Below, piece by piece: positions 1 through 5,344 of a stretch of 9,778 bases of DNA. A model generated the notes under the pieces. It made no database searches. It was not told the DNA's origin and saw nothing but the letters and a program-made list of their open reading frames with translations. This DNA comes from JBKHHU01 sp046539045. GTDB taxonomy: Bacteria; Planctomycetota; Phycisphaerae; SM23-33. The stretch spans positions 1 to 9,778 of the forward strand of contig JBKHHU010000134.1 of NCBI GenBank assembly GCA_046539045.1, written 5' to 3'. Within the stretch, counting starts at the first letter, position 1; the number at the start of each line of letters is the position of its first letter. The position numbers and the translations under genes were made by a program.

Positions 1-101
1 TCGTCCTTCGATACCTCAATCGTCTGAGCGATCTGCTGTTCGCCATGGCCAGGCAAGCCAACGCCAGTTCCGGCGCGGAAGAGCAGCTCTGGTTGCCGTA
101 G
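1..101 (+). CDS. pduO: PduO-type cob(I)alamin adenosyltransferase, C-terminal fragment
   Basis: This is the 3' end of a gene whose start lies outside the window. Reading from base 3 gives 32 residues and a TAG stop at 99-101. The peptide begins VLRYLNRLSDLLFAMARQAN, which matches the last helix of PduO-family ATP:cob(I)alamin adenosyltransferases. In that family a YLNRLSDLLF block is followed by a short tail with a Trp, here EEQLWLP. The enzyme transfers the adenosyl group of ATP to cob(I)alamin to make coenzyme B12 in the cytoplasm. The call rests on this one conserved block, but the block is distinctive. The next gene on this strand, a superoxide dismutase, starts about 250 bases downstream after its own promoter, so the two are probably separate transcription units. 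Confidence 0.8.
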   Translation, partial: VLRYLNRLSDLLFAMARQANASSGAEEQLWLP

Positions 102-127
102 ACGCCGCCGGCAGGATCAGTGTTCCA

Positions 128-178
128 CCTCTGCCACCGGCTGGGTCGTTACCTGCACCTCCTCTGCCACCGGCTGGG
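128..178. repeat. 18-bp direct repeat, 33-bp period
   Basis: The 18-base word CCTCTGCCACCGGCTGGG occurs at 128-145 and again, identical, at 161-178. The 33-base period equals 11 codons. In the open minus-strand frame it would encode QPVAE twice. The period of whole codons hints at a coding tail, but no start supports one. Confidence 0.85.
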
Positions 179-261
179 CGGAAATGTTCCCGAAAACTGC
201 GGGGGGACCTCCGTTTGTCGATCTGCCGGAAGCGGGTGCCGCGCCGGTTTTGTCGCGGTGG

Positions 262-291
262 TTGGCGAGCACGCCCGGCGGCGCATATAAC
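262..291 (+). promoter_or_regulatory. Candidate sigma70-like promoter for superoxide dismutase
   Basis: TTGGCG at 262-267 and TATAAC at 286-291 are separated by 18 bases. The -10 matches the consensus at five of six positions; the -35 matches only its first half well. A transcript would start near 298, leaving a leader of about 57 bases that opens with the hairpin at 298-317. Confidence 0.35.
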
Positions 292-297
292 TCCACG

Positions 298-317
298 AGG
301 CCGGTATGACCCGGCCT
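298..317 (+). promoter_or_regulatory. Inverted repeat / hairpin at predicted mRNA 5' end of sod
   Basis: AGGCCGG at 298-304 and its complement CCGGCCT at 311-317 flank a six-base loop. It sits just downstream of the candidate -10 box. It could be a repressor operator or a hairpin that stabilises the messenger RNA. The sequence alone does not decide. Confidence 0.4.
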
Positions 318-354
318 GCACCTTGCCTCCGCATTCGAAAAGGAGCACAAACCG

Positions 355-1125
355 ATGAACACGAAGCTGACACGACGCGGCGCGCTGCGCCTGGGTGGAA
401 TGGCGGCAGTGGCTGTTGCCGGGGCCAAAGCAGGGCTCGCCTTCGGCGACCGTCACACGCCCAAAGAAGGCCAACAGGCCAAGAGCATCTTCGACACCGC
501 CTTCAAGGACGGCAAGTACGTCCTGCCGGACCTGCCGTACAAGACCGACGCGTTGGCACCGCATTATGACGCCCGCACGCTGCAGATCCATCACGATCGG
601 CACCATGCCGGATACGTCAAGGGCCTCAACACCGTTCTGGACAAGCTCTCCGACGCCCGGACGCGCGGCAACTTTGCCCAGGTTCAGGCGTACTCGCGCG
701 CCCTTGCCTTTCACGGGAGCGGGCACATGCTGCACACGCTGTTCTGGAACTCGATGAAGCCCCCGGAACGCGGTTCGGTCGAGCGGGCGATGATCCCCAG
801 TCCGCTCGATGGCGCGATGAAGAAGAGCTTCGGCTCGGTGAAAACGGGCATGGACCAGTTCGCCGCAGCCACCAAGGCCGTCGAAGGCAGCGGGTGGGGC
901 ATCCTCGCCTATGAACCGGTCGGCGACCGGATTGTGGTGCTGCAATGCGAGAACCATCAGAACCTGACGATCTGGGGCGTCCAGCCGCTGCTGTGTTGCG
1001 ACGTGTGGGAGCACGCCTACTACCTGGAATACCAGAACAAGCGCAGCCAGTGGGTCGACGCGTTCATGAACATCGCCAACTGGGACACCGCCAACGATCT
1101 GTACAAGATGGCGCGACAGGCCTAG
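355..1125 (+). CDS. sodA: Tat-exported Fe/Mn-family superoxide dismutase
   Basis: The 256-residue protein dismutates superoxide to oxygen and peroxide. The N terminus has a twin-arginine signal (LTRRGALRLGG, R7-R8) followed by an Ala/Val-rich hydrophobic stretch to about residue 30, so the enzyme should be exported folded, probably to the periplasm. The dismutase domain starts near residue 55 (YVLPDLPYKTDALAPHYD). Metal ligands by family alignment are H79 (IHHDRHH), H127 (HTLFW), D216 and H220 (DVWEHAYY). Second-shell H83 and Y87 are present. G123 together with Q202 in HQN resembles manganese-type rather than iron-type enzymes, though a metal-flexible enzyme cannot be excluded. A cysteine pair (C214-C215) lies directly before ligand D216, where hydrophobic residues are usual. 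A strong ribosome binding site, AAAAGGAG at 338-345, sets the ATG. The length fits a family member plus signal peptide. Confidence 0.95.
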   Translation: MNTKLTRRGALRLGGMAAVAVAGAKAGLAFGDRHTPKEGQQAKSIFDTAFKDGKYVLPDLPYKTDALAPHYDARTLQIHHDRHHAGYVKGLNTVLDKLSDARTRGNFAQVQAYSRALAFHGSGHMLHTLFWNSMKPPERGSVERAMIPSPLDGAMKKSFGSVKTGMDQFAAATKAVEGSGWGILAYEPVGDRIVVLQCENHQNLTIWGVQPLLCCDVWEHAYYLEYQNKRSQWVDAFMNIANWDTANDLYKMARQA

Positions 1126-1167
1126 CAGGCCTTCCGGTTGCTGCCGGGATCCGTGCACAGTGCGCGC

Positions 1168-1202
1168 AAAAAAAAGCGGCGGGTCGGTCATCGGCCCGCC
1201 GC
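1168..1202 (-). terminator. Rho-independent terminator for the 77-residue protein gene
   Basis: GCGGCGGG (1176-1183) and CCCGCCGC (1195-1202) form a perfect 8-bp GC-rich stem with an 11-base loop. On the minus strand the stem is followed directly by eight T residues (the A-run at 1168-1175). It lies about 20 bases past the stop of the minus-strand gene. In the plus direction there is no T-run, so it would serve the dismutase transcript at most as a 3' barrier. Confidence 0.85.
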
Positions 1203-1223
1203 GAGTACTGCCTTACTGCGTGG

Positions 1224-1457
1224 TTACTGCCGGTCGCTCTTGCCGGACGGCGTGTAGTACTTCGACCGTCGAGGTCTGAGAAGCATCAGAACCACACCGA
1301 TGAGGACAACGCCCGCCACGGCCCATCCGGCGCCGAATGCCATCGAACCCGCCTGCGAAGGTTCAGATGAACCTCCCGCCAACGCAGTACCGGCAACCAT
1401 GGCCACAACGGCACCGATTCCGGACACAGCGATGGCGTAACGCACAACATGTTTCAT
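1224..1457 (-). CDS. Small membrane protein, unknown function (77 aa)
   Basis: I do not recognise a family. The protein starts MKHVVRYAIAVSGIGAVVAM, a positively charged N terminus and hydrophobic core ending in ALAGG, which would suit a signal peptidase site after about residue 29. A second hydrophobic segment (about residues 44-63, AFGAGWAVAGVVLIGVVLML) is followed by a basic patch RPRRSK and a short polar tail. The protein is thus either a cleaved one-span protein with a short outer part or a two-span hairpin. I chose the ATG at 1457 rather than an upstream in-frame start because a strong Shine-Dalgarno (GGAGGA, complement of 1464-1469) lies 6 bases before it and the signal begins there. 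The gene is monocistronic, with a promoter near 1668-1695, a leader of about 200 bases, and an intrinsic terminator downstream. Confidence 0.75.
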   Translation of the reverse strand: MKHVVRYAIAVSGIGAVVAMVAGTALAGGSSEPSQAGSMAFGAGWAVAGVVLIGVVLMLLRPRRSKYYTPSGKSDRQ

Positions 1458-1661
1458 TAACAATCCTCCGGTCCTCCGAGAGACTGAGCGGCCTTGGCTA
1501 AGCCCTTTGAGGTGCGACTTTCCCGGCTGACACCGAAAGGACGCTCCCATCTGAAAGGACCTGCCATCGACCGCTGGAGTTCAGGAGCCTCCACTCCAGA
1601 CAGCGGCGAATACCTGTTGCAGGTGCCGGCTGATCCCTTCCATGCAGCCGATCTCCCCGCA
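1458..1661 (-). promoter_or_regulatory. Long structured 5' leader of the 77-residue protein gene
   Basis: If transcription starts near 1661, the untranslated leader is about 204 nt. In transcript order it contains three hairpins: 6-bp stem CGGCTG/CAGCCG (1645-1650 with 1627-1632), 5-bp stem ACCTG/CAGGT with a 3-base loop (1620-1624 with 1612-1616), and 7-bp stem CTGGAGT/ACTCCAG (1593-1599 with 1574-1580). Next come two copies of GTCCTTTC (complements of 1553-1560 and 1535-1542), and then a doubled Shine-Dalgarno, CGGAGGAC then CGGAGGAT (complements of 1471-1478 and 1463-1470). The GUCCUUU words can pair with the Shine-Dalgarno words, counting G-U pairs. It matches no riboswitch class I can name. 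Confidence 0.4.
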
Positions 1662-1667
1662 GGCAGT

Positions 1668-1695
1668 AGTGTACACGAAATAGCGTATTTGACAA
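1668..1695 (-). promoter_or_regulatory. Candidate sigma70-like promoter for the 77-residue protein gene
   Basis: On the minus strand TTGTCA (complement of 1690-1695) and TACACT (complement of 1668-1673) are spaced by 16 bases. Both hexamers are close to consensus. The site lies between the end of the lipoprotein operon and the small membrane protein gene. Confidence 0.5.
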
Positions 1696-1742
1696 CCCCG
1701 TACCGCCTCGCTGGTTGCGTAAATCCCAGAAGTGAGGTGCGG

Positions 1743-2396
1743 TTAACCGGAATTGGTATCCCCGGTCACGGGATTCCCGCGGTGTTCGTAGAACAGCTTG
1801 GAGATCCTGTCGGCCATCTGGGCGGCGAGTTCCTTGGTCAGCTTCGAGCCGTAAGAGGGGGAATCCTCTTGCGTTTCGGGCGTTTCGATCGGCTCGACCC
1901 GATGCCCGCGGAGCGTATCGACCGGCCAGAGACGTCCCTCTTCCACGTCCACCAGTCGCACCTCGGTTTCCAGGGTGCCTTTCCAGAGGGGCGTGTATCG
2001 GCGGTCGCGGACACTGAAATCGGTGATCTCGACGACCAGCACCATGTCCGCGCCGCATTTCCTGCCGATCTCACTGACCGACAACTGCTGGAATTCGGGA
2101 TGGCTGAGCATTACGTCCATCAGGCGGTCGTACGGCACTGTCGAGGCGACGACATCCTCCGACACCAAGCGACGGCTGATCTCCTCGCTGAGTTGACGCT
2201 TGAGCAGTTCGCTGGTCGCTCGCTGGTAGGGATCGTCCACCATGACAAGCAGTTGTTTGTCCTTGGGCGGGTCATAGGCGGCAGGTACTTTGGGCGGCGG
2301 GGCCAGCCGGGCGACAGTATAGCCCAGAAGTGTCGCACACCCGCTCAGCAGAAACGAGGTCGTCAACATAAGCGCGGCAACGGCGGGGCGTTTCAC
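1743..2396 (-). CDS. Lipoprotein B of tandem lipoprotein pair, unknown function
   Basis: The protein has 217 residues. The N terminus is a lipoprotein signal, MKRPAVAALMLTTSFLLSGC, with lipobox LSGC and acylated Cys at residue 20. I chose the GTG at 2396, which overlaps the stop of lipoprotein A (GTGA, 4 bases), over longer in-frame extensions that lack a signal. The purine-rich GGAAGGGGAAGAG just upstream can serve as ribosome binding site. The mature part runs LGYTVARLAPPPKVPAAYD, then a beta-alpha pattern (QLLVMVDDP; ADMVLVVEITDFSV) and ends near DRISKLFYEHRGN. The layout matches lipoprotein A (Cys, LGY, KVPAxY, hydrophobic strand ending VD, late FYxH), so the two are likely paralogues. 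They are probably anchored in the outer membrane. No catalytic motif is visible. Translational coupling to its partner suggests the two act together or in fixed ratio. Confidence 0.8.
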   Translation of the reverse strand: MKRPAVAALMLTTSFLLSGCATLLGYTVARLAPPPKVPAAYDPPKDKQLLVMVDDPYQRATSELLKRQLSEEISRRLVSEDVVASTVPYDRLMDVMLSHPEFQQLSVSEIGRKCGADMVLVVEITDFSVRDRRYTPLWKGTLETEVRLVDVEEGRLWPVDTLRGHRVEPIETPETQEDSPSYGSKLTKELAAQMADRISKLFYEHRGNPVTGDTNSG

Positions 2397-3064
2397 AGCT
2401 CTTCCCCTTCCTTGACCAGGTCGACCTTGTGGTCGTAAAACTTCTTCGTCAGCCGATCGCTGAAAATCCGTTCGGCGATGACGCGCACGCGATACTGGTT
2501 CTCCGTAGGCAGTCCGACCGGCGCGTGTTCCGGGTAGAGCACCCGGAAGGTCTCGGTGCGATATTGCCTTGCCTCGCGTTCGGGCAGACCCGCCTTCCAG
2601 ACCGTCGCCTCTGCCACCAGCCGGGCCCGCACCAGGTTCACGCTGCCGGGCTCGAGCGTGGAGAACTCGATGATGGTTACGTACAACAGGTTGTCGGCTT
2701 CGAGATCGCGGGCGATCTTCGTGCGGTCCTCCCCGCGCCATTCCGGGTAGGCTGCCTGGTAGGCGATTACCCTGGCCGGCTCCACGGTGGTCACACCCTT
2801 GACGTTCCGCGTCAGGTCGCGGTTGATGATCTGGATCAGCTCCCGGGGCAGGCCTTCGTGGCCGAACAGCGTCTTCTGCTCGATGTCCACAATGACCGCC
2901 ACCTTCGAATTCTCCAGCCCCTCGTACTCTGCCGGAACCTTCTTTGTGTTGCTGGACGGTGCGAACACATAGCCCAGCCATCTGCCCGCAACGCACCCGG
3001 GCAGCACTGCCGTTGCCGACAGCACAATTGCGATAAGAACCGTTCGTTTGATCAACGCGTTCAC
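2393..3064 (-). CDS. Lipoprotein A of tandem lipoprotein pair, unknown function
   Basis: The protein has 223 residues. The signal MNALIKRTVLIAIVLSATAV ends in lipobox LPGC with Cys at residue 24. The start is GTG at 3064, preceded by AGGTG about 5 bases upstream within a tandem CAGGTGAA repeat; the in-frame TTG three codons later (MIKRT...) is an alternative. The mature protein shows LGYVF, KKVPAEYEG (41-49), strand KVAVIVD (54-60), a helix ELIQIINRDL, NLLYVTIIEFS and a C-terminal FYDHKVDLVKEGEEL. The alternating strands and helices suggest a compact alpha/beta domain. Its similarity in order and motifs to lipoprotein B points to an ancient tandem duplication, though identity is low. The gene follows the DUF2752 gene by 21 bases and overlaps lipoprotein B by 4 bases, so all three should be one transcript. 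Function unknown. Confidence 0.8.
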   Translation of the reverse strand: MNALIKRTVLIAIVLSATAVLPGCVAGRWLGYVFAPSSNTKKVPAEYEGLENSKVAVIVDIEQKTLFGHEGLPRELIQIINRDLTRNVKGVTTVEPARVIAYQAAYPEWRGEDRTKIARDLEADNLLYVTIIEFSTLEPGSVNLVRARLVAEATVWKAGLPEREARQYRTETFRVLYPEHAPVGLPTENQYRVRVIAERIFSDRLTKKFYDHKVDLVKEGEEL

Positions 3065-3075
3065 CTGTTCACCTG
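3060..3075. repeat. 8-bp tandem repeat at start of lipoprotein A
   Basis: TTCACCTG occurs twice back to back (3060-3067, 3068-3075). On the minus strand this reads CAGGTGAA twice. The first copy supplies an AGGTG-like ribosome binding site and the second contains the GTG start codon, which may be how the start evolved. Confidence 0.7.
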
Positions 3076-3085
3076 TATCTACTGC

Positions 3086-3625
3086 CTAGTGCAGCGGGTA
3101 TTTGCCCGAAGCAAGTCCCGCGATTACTTTCACGCCCCATCCGAGCAGGAGCCCGCTCAGGACCGCATAGGCGAGCCACGGCCCCGGACGGAAGTACCGG
3201 TAGAGGTTCCTGCCCGTCGCCAGCTCCGCCAGACCGACCAGCCCGAAAAACGCCGCACCCACCGTCACGACCAGTCCGAACGGGTGGGCCAGCAGCGCCT
3301 GGATAAACTGCCCGTGTGCGCTGGCCGTCACCGACGTGGTCATCCCGCAACTCGGGCAAGGCCACCCGGTCTGCTGAAGAAAAGCGCACGCCGGCAGGCC
3401 CAGTTGCTGATGCGTACCGTGCCCTGCCGGGCTGGCTGAGAGCATCAATGCCACGCCAATCACACCCAGCAGCGGCAGGGCGATCAGCCCGCCGCGGAGC
3501 CGGCAGCGCCGGACAGAGACCTTCCGTTGCTCAGGATGATCCAAACCAGCGCGATCCTCGCCGGACGCCTCTTCAGTTTTCGTGCACTCTGCCCTGGACA
3601 AGCCGGTCCTCTCGTAAAGACCCAT
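3086..3625 (-). CDS. DUF2752 family membrane protein
   Basis: The protein has 179 residues. It carries the DUF2752 signature: C80 followed by TGWPCPSCGMTTS (86-98), with C90 and C93 as a CPxCG pair and T96-T97 in place of the usual TR. This may be a metal site or disulfide centre; the family has no settled function. Membrane segments are predicted at about 47-62, 111-133 and 152-170. The first 45 residues are charged and precede the first membrane span, long for the family, so the start could be later, but no other Met occurs before residue 61. The ATG at 3625 is preceded by GGGGAAGTAGG. It is the first gene of a three-gene operon with the two lipoproteins (21-base gap), and may assist them at the membrane. 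Confidence 0.8.
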   Translation of the reverse strand: MGLYERTGLSRAECTKTEEASGEDRAGLDHPEQRKVSVRRCRLRGGLIALPLLGVIGVALMLSASPAGHGTHQQLGLPACAFLQQTGWPCPSCGMTTSVTASAHGQFIQALLAHPFGLVVTVGAAFFGLVGLAELATGRNLYRYFRPGPWLAYAVLSGLLLGWGVKVIAGLASGKYPLH

Positions 3626-3803
3626 ATCCTACTTCCCCGCCCCTGCGCAGGCAAATCGATCTGACAAATGCCCGGCAAGGTAAACTTGCGAATTGCGTCA
3701 ACCCAGCGGATCGGGAAGCCCCCCGGAGAGCGCATGTGGTGCGATTAAGAGAGGGAGAAATCGTTTTTTCGTTCCATAATTGGCCGGGTCTCACCCGAAT
3801 TCA

Positions 3804-3832
3804 TTGCACATTTAGTGAGAGATAGGTATATT
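3804..3832 (+). promoter_or_regulatory. Sigma70-like promoter of the islet gene
   Basis: TTGCAC (3804-3809) and TATATT (3827-3832) are separated by exactly 17 bases. This is the best-matching promoter in the window. Transcription would start near 3839, giving a leader of about 134 nt before the ATG at 3973. Confidence 0.6.
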
Positions 3833-3854
3833 TTCCCTTGGTGCGAACCACGCC

Positions 3855-3948
3855 TGTCCCCCCAGCAAAGGCTCATTGGCCGGGTTCATATGGTGACGCT
3901 TGTCTAGATCATGGTGTTTTCCTTGTTTGTATGCTTTGGGGGGATACA
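3855..3948 (+). promoter_or_regulatory. Long-range stem in the leader of the islet gene
   Basis: TGTCCCCCC (3855-3863) plus AAAG (3867-3870) can pair with CTTT (3934-3937), GGGGGG (3938-3943) and ACA (3946-3948). This forms a 13-bp interrupted stem that closes a 63-base loop. The C6/G6 core is strong. It lies wholly within the predicted leader and ends 11 bases before the ribosome binding site GAGGA (3959-3963). Confidence 0.4.
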
Positions 3949-3972
3949 GACTAAGAACGAGGAACGAAGATC

Positions 3973-4608
3973 ATGGATAGACATGCCTTGAACTACTTCA
4001 AGAAGCGCGCCAAGCATTTCGTCGAAATGGCTAGCGGGGGGGACTCTCGTGCTCTCCAACGATTTCGGCAGTACTACAGGGATGGGGCCGTGACGAGGAT
4101 GCGTGCTCAACATATTCTGGCGCGCGAGGCCGGTTTCTGCAGTTGGAAAGCATTCTTGGAAGCATCTGATACGGAGATGCAGTTGGCTGCCGTCATGGAC
4201 TGCCATCCGCTTCTATGTGACCATGGGATGGGTGTCTTCAATCATTGGACCTTTCCCCCAGATGATCGACAGACGAGACTGGTTGAGGAAAGAAGGATCC
4301 TTCGTGCTAGTGTCGATGCAGTTCAAAAGACACGCCGTTGGTTACGGGCAAACGTTGTGGAGATCAAGACCATCAACCCGGGGGCAGATTCCTATCATCT
4401 GAAGCACCTCGCGGAGAAAGAAATCGATCACACAGTTGTCAACGGGTCCTACGAGAGCAACTACATAAGCAATGGTGTCTTAATTGCCGCTGCTCTGTCG
4501 GAGGGATACGGTCACCGTGATTTGGTTTCCGAGGGTTCGCCAAACGTAGAGTTTGCGATGAGCGAACGGTCTCTGAAAGCAATCCGAAAACGGCAAGGTC
4601 GCTACTGA
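3973..4608 (+). CDS. Two-part protein of unknown function, likely acquired
   Basis: The protein has 211 residues and no signal peptide or membrane span, so it should be cytoplasmic. Residues about 8-64 (RAKHFVEMASGGDSRALQRF ... RAQHILAREAGFCSWKAFLE) resemble the short helical module found at the N terminus of many bacterial ankyrin-repeat and related proteins, which ends in AREyGFpSW. No ankyrin repeats follow. Residues about 116-202 contain a second block: an Arg/Trp helix (TRRWLRANV), IKTINPGADSYHLKHLAE (131-148), YISNGVLIAAAL (164-175) and SPNVEFAMSERSLKAI (189-204). I recall similar blocks in uncharacterised plasmid and phage-linked proteins but cannot name the family. GAGGA (3959-3963) serves as ribosome binding site. 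Codon use is less GC-biased than in neighbouring genes, and the gene has its own promoter and terminator. Transfer is likely; function is not assignable. Confidence 0.75.
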   Translation: MDRHALNYFKKRAKHFVEMASGGDSRALQRFRQYYRDGAVTRMRAQHILAREAGFCSWKAFLEASDTEMQLAAVMDCHPLLCDHGMGVFNHWTFPPDDRQTRLVEERRILRASVDAVQKTRRWLRANVVEIKTINPGADSYHLKHLAEKEIDHTVVNGSYESNYISNGVLIAAALSEGYGHRDLVSEGSPNVEFAMSERSLKAIRKRQGRY

Positions 4609-4675
4609 TATTGCATTTGATTCGGTCTGCAGATTATCAGGGCGGGCTTGAGCTTAGTGGCGGGCCAATGATGCG

Positions 4676-4730
4676 AAAAGACCCGGAGCGGAGTCTCGAT
4701 TTTTTATCGATGCCGCTCCGGGGCTTTTTT
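4676..4730. terminator. Bidirectional rho-independent terminator
   Basis: CCCGGAGCGG (4682-4691) pairs perfectly with CCGCTCCGGG (4713-4722). An inner TCGAT/ATCGA stem extends it, and flanking AAAAG (4676-4680) pairs with CTTTT (4724-4728). The plus strand has six T residues at 4725-4730; the minus strand has four. It can end both the islet gene from the left and the lipoprotein gene from the right. Confidence 0.85.
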
Positions 4731-4745
4731 CGTTGGGTCAATGCC

Positions 4746-4764
4746 GGGTTTCGCATGGAAACCC
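4746..4764. other. Perfect 7-bp hairpin past the acidic lipoprotein stop
   Basis: GGGTTTC (4746-4752) and GAAACCC (4758-4764) flank a five-base loop, 17 bases past the stop of the minus-strand gene. There is no T-run on either side. It would lie in the 3' end of that transcript and may shield it from exonucleases. Confidence 0.5.
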
Positions 4765-4781
4765 TCAAGTCGTTCCATCGG

Positions 4782-5189
4782 TTACTCAGCCGCGTTGACG
4801 CTGATCTCCAGATTCTTGGTGACGGAGAGTTCGCCGGCGGTGGCGGTGACCTTGACCATGTGGCCGGAGACCATCTCCGCATCGGCGGCGGCTCTGAAGG
4901 TGTAATCGATATCGTCGTCGATCACTTCCTTATCCATGTCGGTGACGGTCACGCCATTGGGCAGGTTCTCGAATGTGACCTTGATGGTATCCTCGACTTC
5001 CTTGCTCTTTTCGACATCAATCTCGACGGTCTTGGTCTCGCCGCGGGCGATGATCAGTGGTTCGGGTTTTTCCAGCTCAAGGCTCCTTCCGCCTTTGCCC
5101 CTGACGGTAGTTTCGTCGTCGGTGTCACAAGCTGTCAGCAGCCCGACGGATACGATCAGCAGTGCGATCAATGCAATTCTGGTTCTCAT
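4782..5189 (-). CDS. Small acidic lipoprotein with predicted beta-sandwich domain
   Basis: The protein has 135 residues. The signal MRTRIALIALLIVSVGLLTAC gives lipobox LTAC and acylated Cys at residue 21, followed by an acidic linker (DTDDETT). The remainder alternates short hydrophobic strands with turns (SLELEKPEPLIIARGETKTV; IKVTFENLPNGVTVTD; GHMVKVTATAGELSVTKNLE) and contains the LPxGVxV turn typical of Ig-like beta-sandwich secreted domains. The body is rich in Asp and Glu, so the protein should be strongly acidic. It is probably a surface or periplasmic lipoprotein. No enzyme motif is visible. GAGGGAGA (complement of 5196-5203) is a good ribosome binding site for the ATG at 5189. The gene ends before a bidirectional terminator. 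It may share a transcript with whatever lies in the 5190-5529 spacer. Confidence 0.75.
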   Translation of the reverse strand: MRTRIALIALLIVSVGLLTACDTDDETTVRGKGGRSLELEKPEPLIIARGETKTVEIDVEKSKEVEDTIKVTFENLPNGVTVTDMDKEVIDDDIDYTFRAAADAEMVSGHMVKVTATAGELSVTKNLEISVNAAE

Positions 5190-5227
5190 GAAAGGTCTCC
5201 CTCAAAGAAAAATGTGAAATCGTCTGA

Positions 5228-5344
5228 CTAGTTCTGGACGTTCAGGTTCATCAGGTTCATGAAGACGCGTGTCGACGTGCCGCTGGGGCGGTCGGCTTCC
5301 ATTTCCTGACGCGGATTGCCGACAGTCTCCGGGCCGGCAGGCAA
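5228..5344 (-). CDS. Possible short ORF upstream of the acidic lipoprotein (38 or 24 aa)
   Basis: A frame ending at TAG (complement of 5228-5230) reads back through MEADRPSGTSTRVFMNLMNL. It could start at ATG 5302 (24 residues) or at TTG 5344 (38 residues), the latter with GAGGAAGG four bases upstream. Its third positions are mostly G or C and its composition is protein-like, better than the competing 33-codon ORF in another frame. It has no hydrophobic segment and no family I know. It ends 38 bases before the lipoprotein ATG. It may be spurious or a remnant of a longer gene, since the frame is closed by TGA just upstream. Confidence 0.2.
   Translation of the reverse strand: MPAGPETVGNPRQEMEADRPSGTSTRVFMNLMNLNVQN
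5242..5259. repeat. 9-bp tandem repeat
   Basis: TCAGGTTCA is repeated directly at 5242-5250 and 5251-5259. In the doubtful minus-strand frame it encodes MNL twice (MNLMNLN). Confidence 0.7.

Larger units (their letters stand above)
102..354. other. Intergenic region upstream of superoxide dismutase
   Basis: These 253 bases lie between the adenosyltransferase stop and the superoxide dismutase start. They hold an 18-bp direct repeat with a 33-bp period, a candidate promoter, a 7-bp hairpin near the predicted transcript start, and a good ribosome binding site. On the minus strand a frame stays open from within the dismutase gene to a TGA at 117-119 and ends QPVAEEVQVTTQPVAEVEH. It has no convincing start or ribosome binding site, so I do not call a gene. 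Confidence 0.6.
3626..3972. other. Divergent intergenic region between DUF2752 operon and the islet gene
   Basis: The 347 bases hold the start region of the minus-strand operon and the promoter and leader of the plus-strand gene. A small hairpin, CGGGT/ACCCG with a 3-base loop, lies at 3785-3797. A TTGACG -35-like word for the minus operon is the complement of 3693-3698, but I find no matching -10. From about 3740 the sequence becomes noticeably richer in A and T. No additional gene is supported. Confidence 0.5.

Noticed and set aside
128..178. Possible CRISPR array
   Set aside because: Only two copies of an 18-bp word with a 15-bp spacer, lying in a whole-codon period, and no cas genes.
16..1191. 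391-codon open frame on the minus strand opposite the superoxide dismutase
   Set aside because: The plus strand encodes a complete, motif-perfect dismutase with ribosome binding site. The antisense frame is a GC-rich shadow with Arg/Gly/His-rich composition.
1458..1661. Known riboswitch (cyclic-di-GMP, cobalamin, TPP, SAM) in the leader
   Set aside because: None of the conserved cores of these classes could be matched by eye, so it is reported only as an unassigned structured leader.
1494..2438. 314-codon open frame on the plus strand
   Set aside because: It runs antisense to lipoprotein B and through the leader of the small membrane protein gene, with no start signal and no recognisable domain.
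2397..2996. 200-codon N-terminal extension of lipoprotein B
   Set aside because: It overlaps lipoprotein A in another frame and is Arg/Gly-rich. The lipoprotein signal begins at the GTG overlapping the stop of A.
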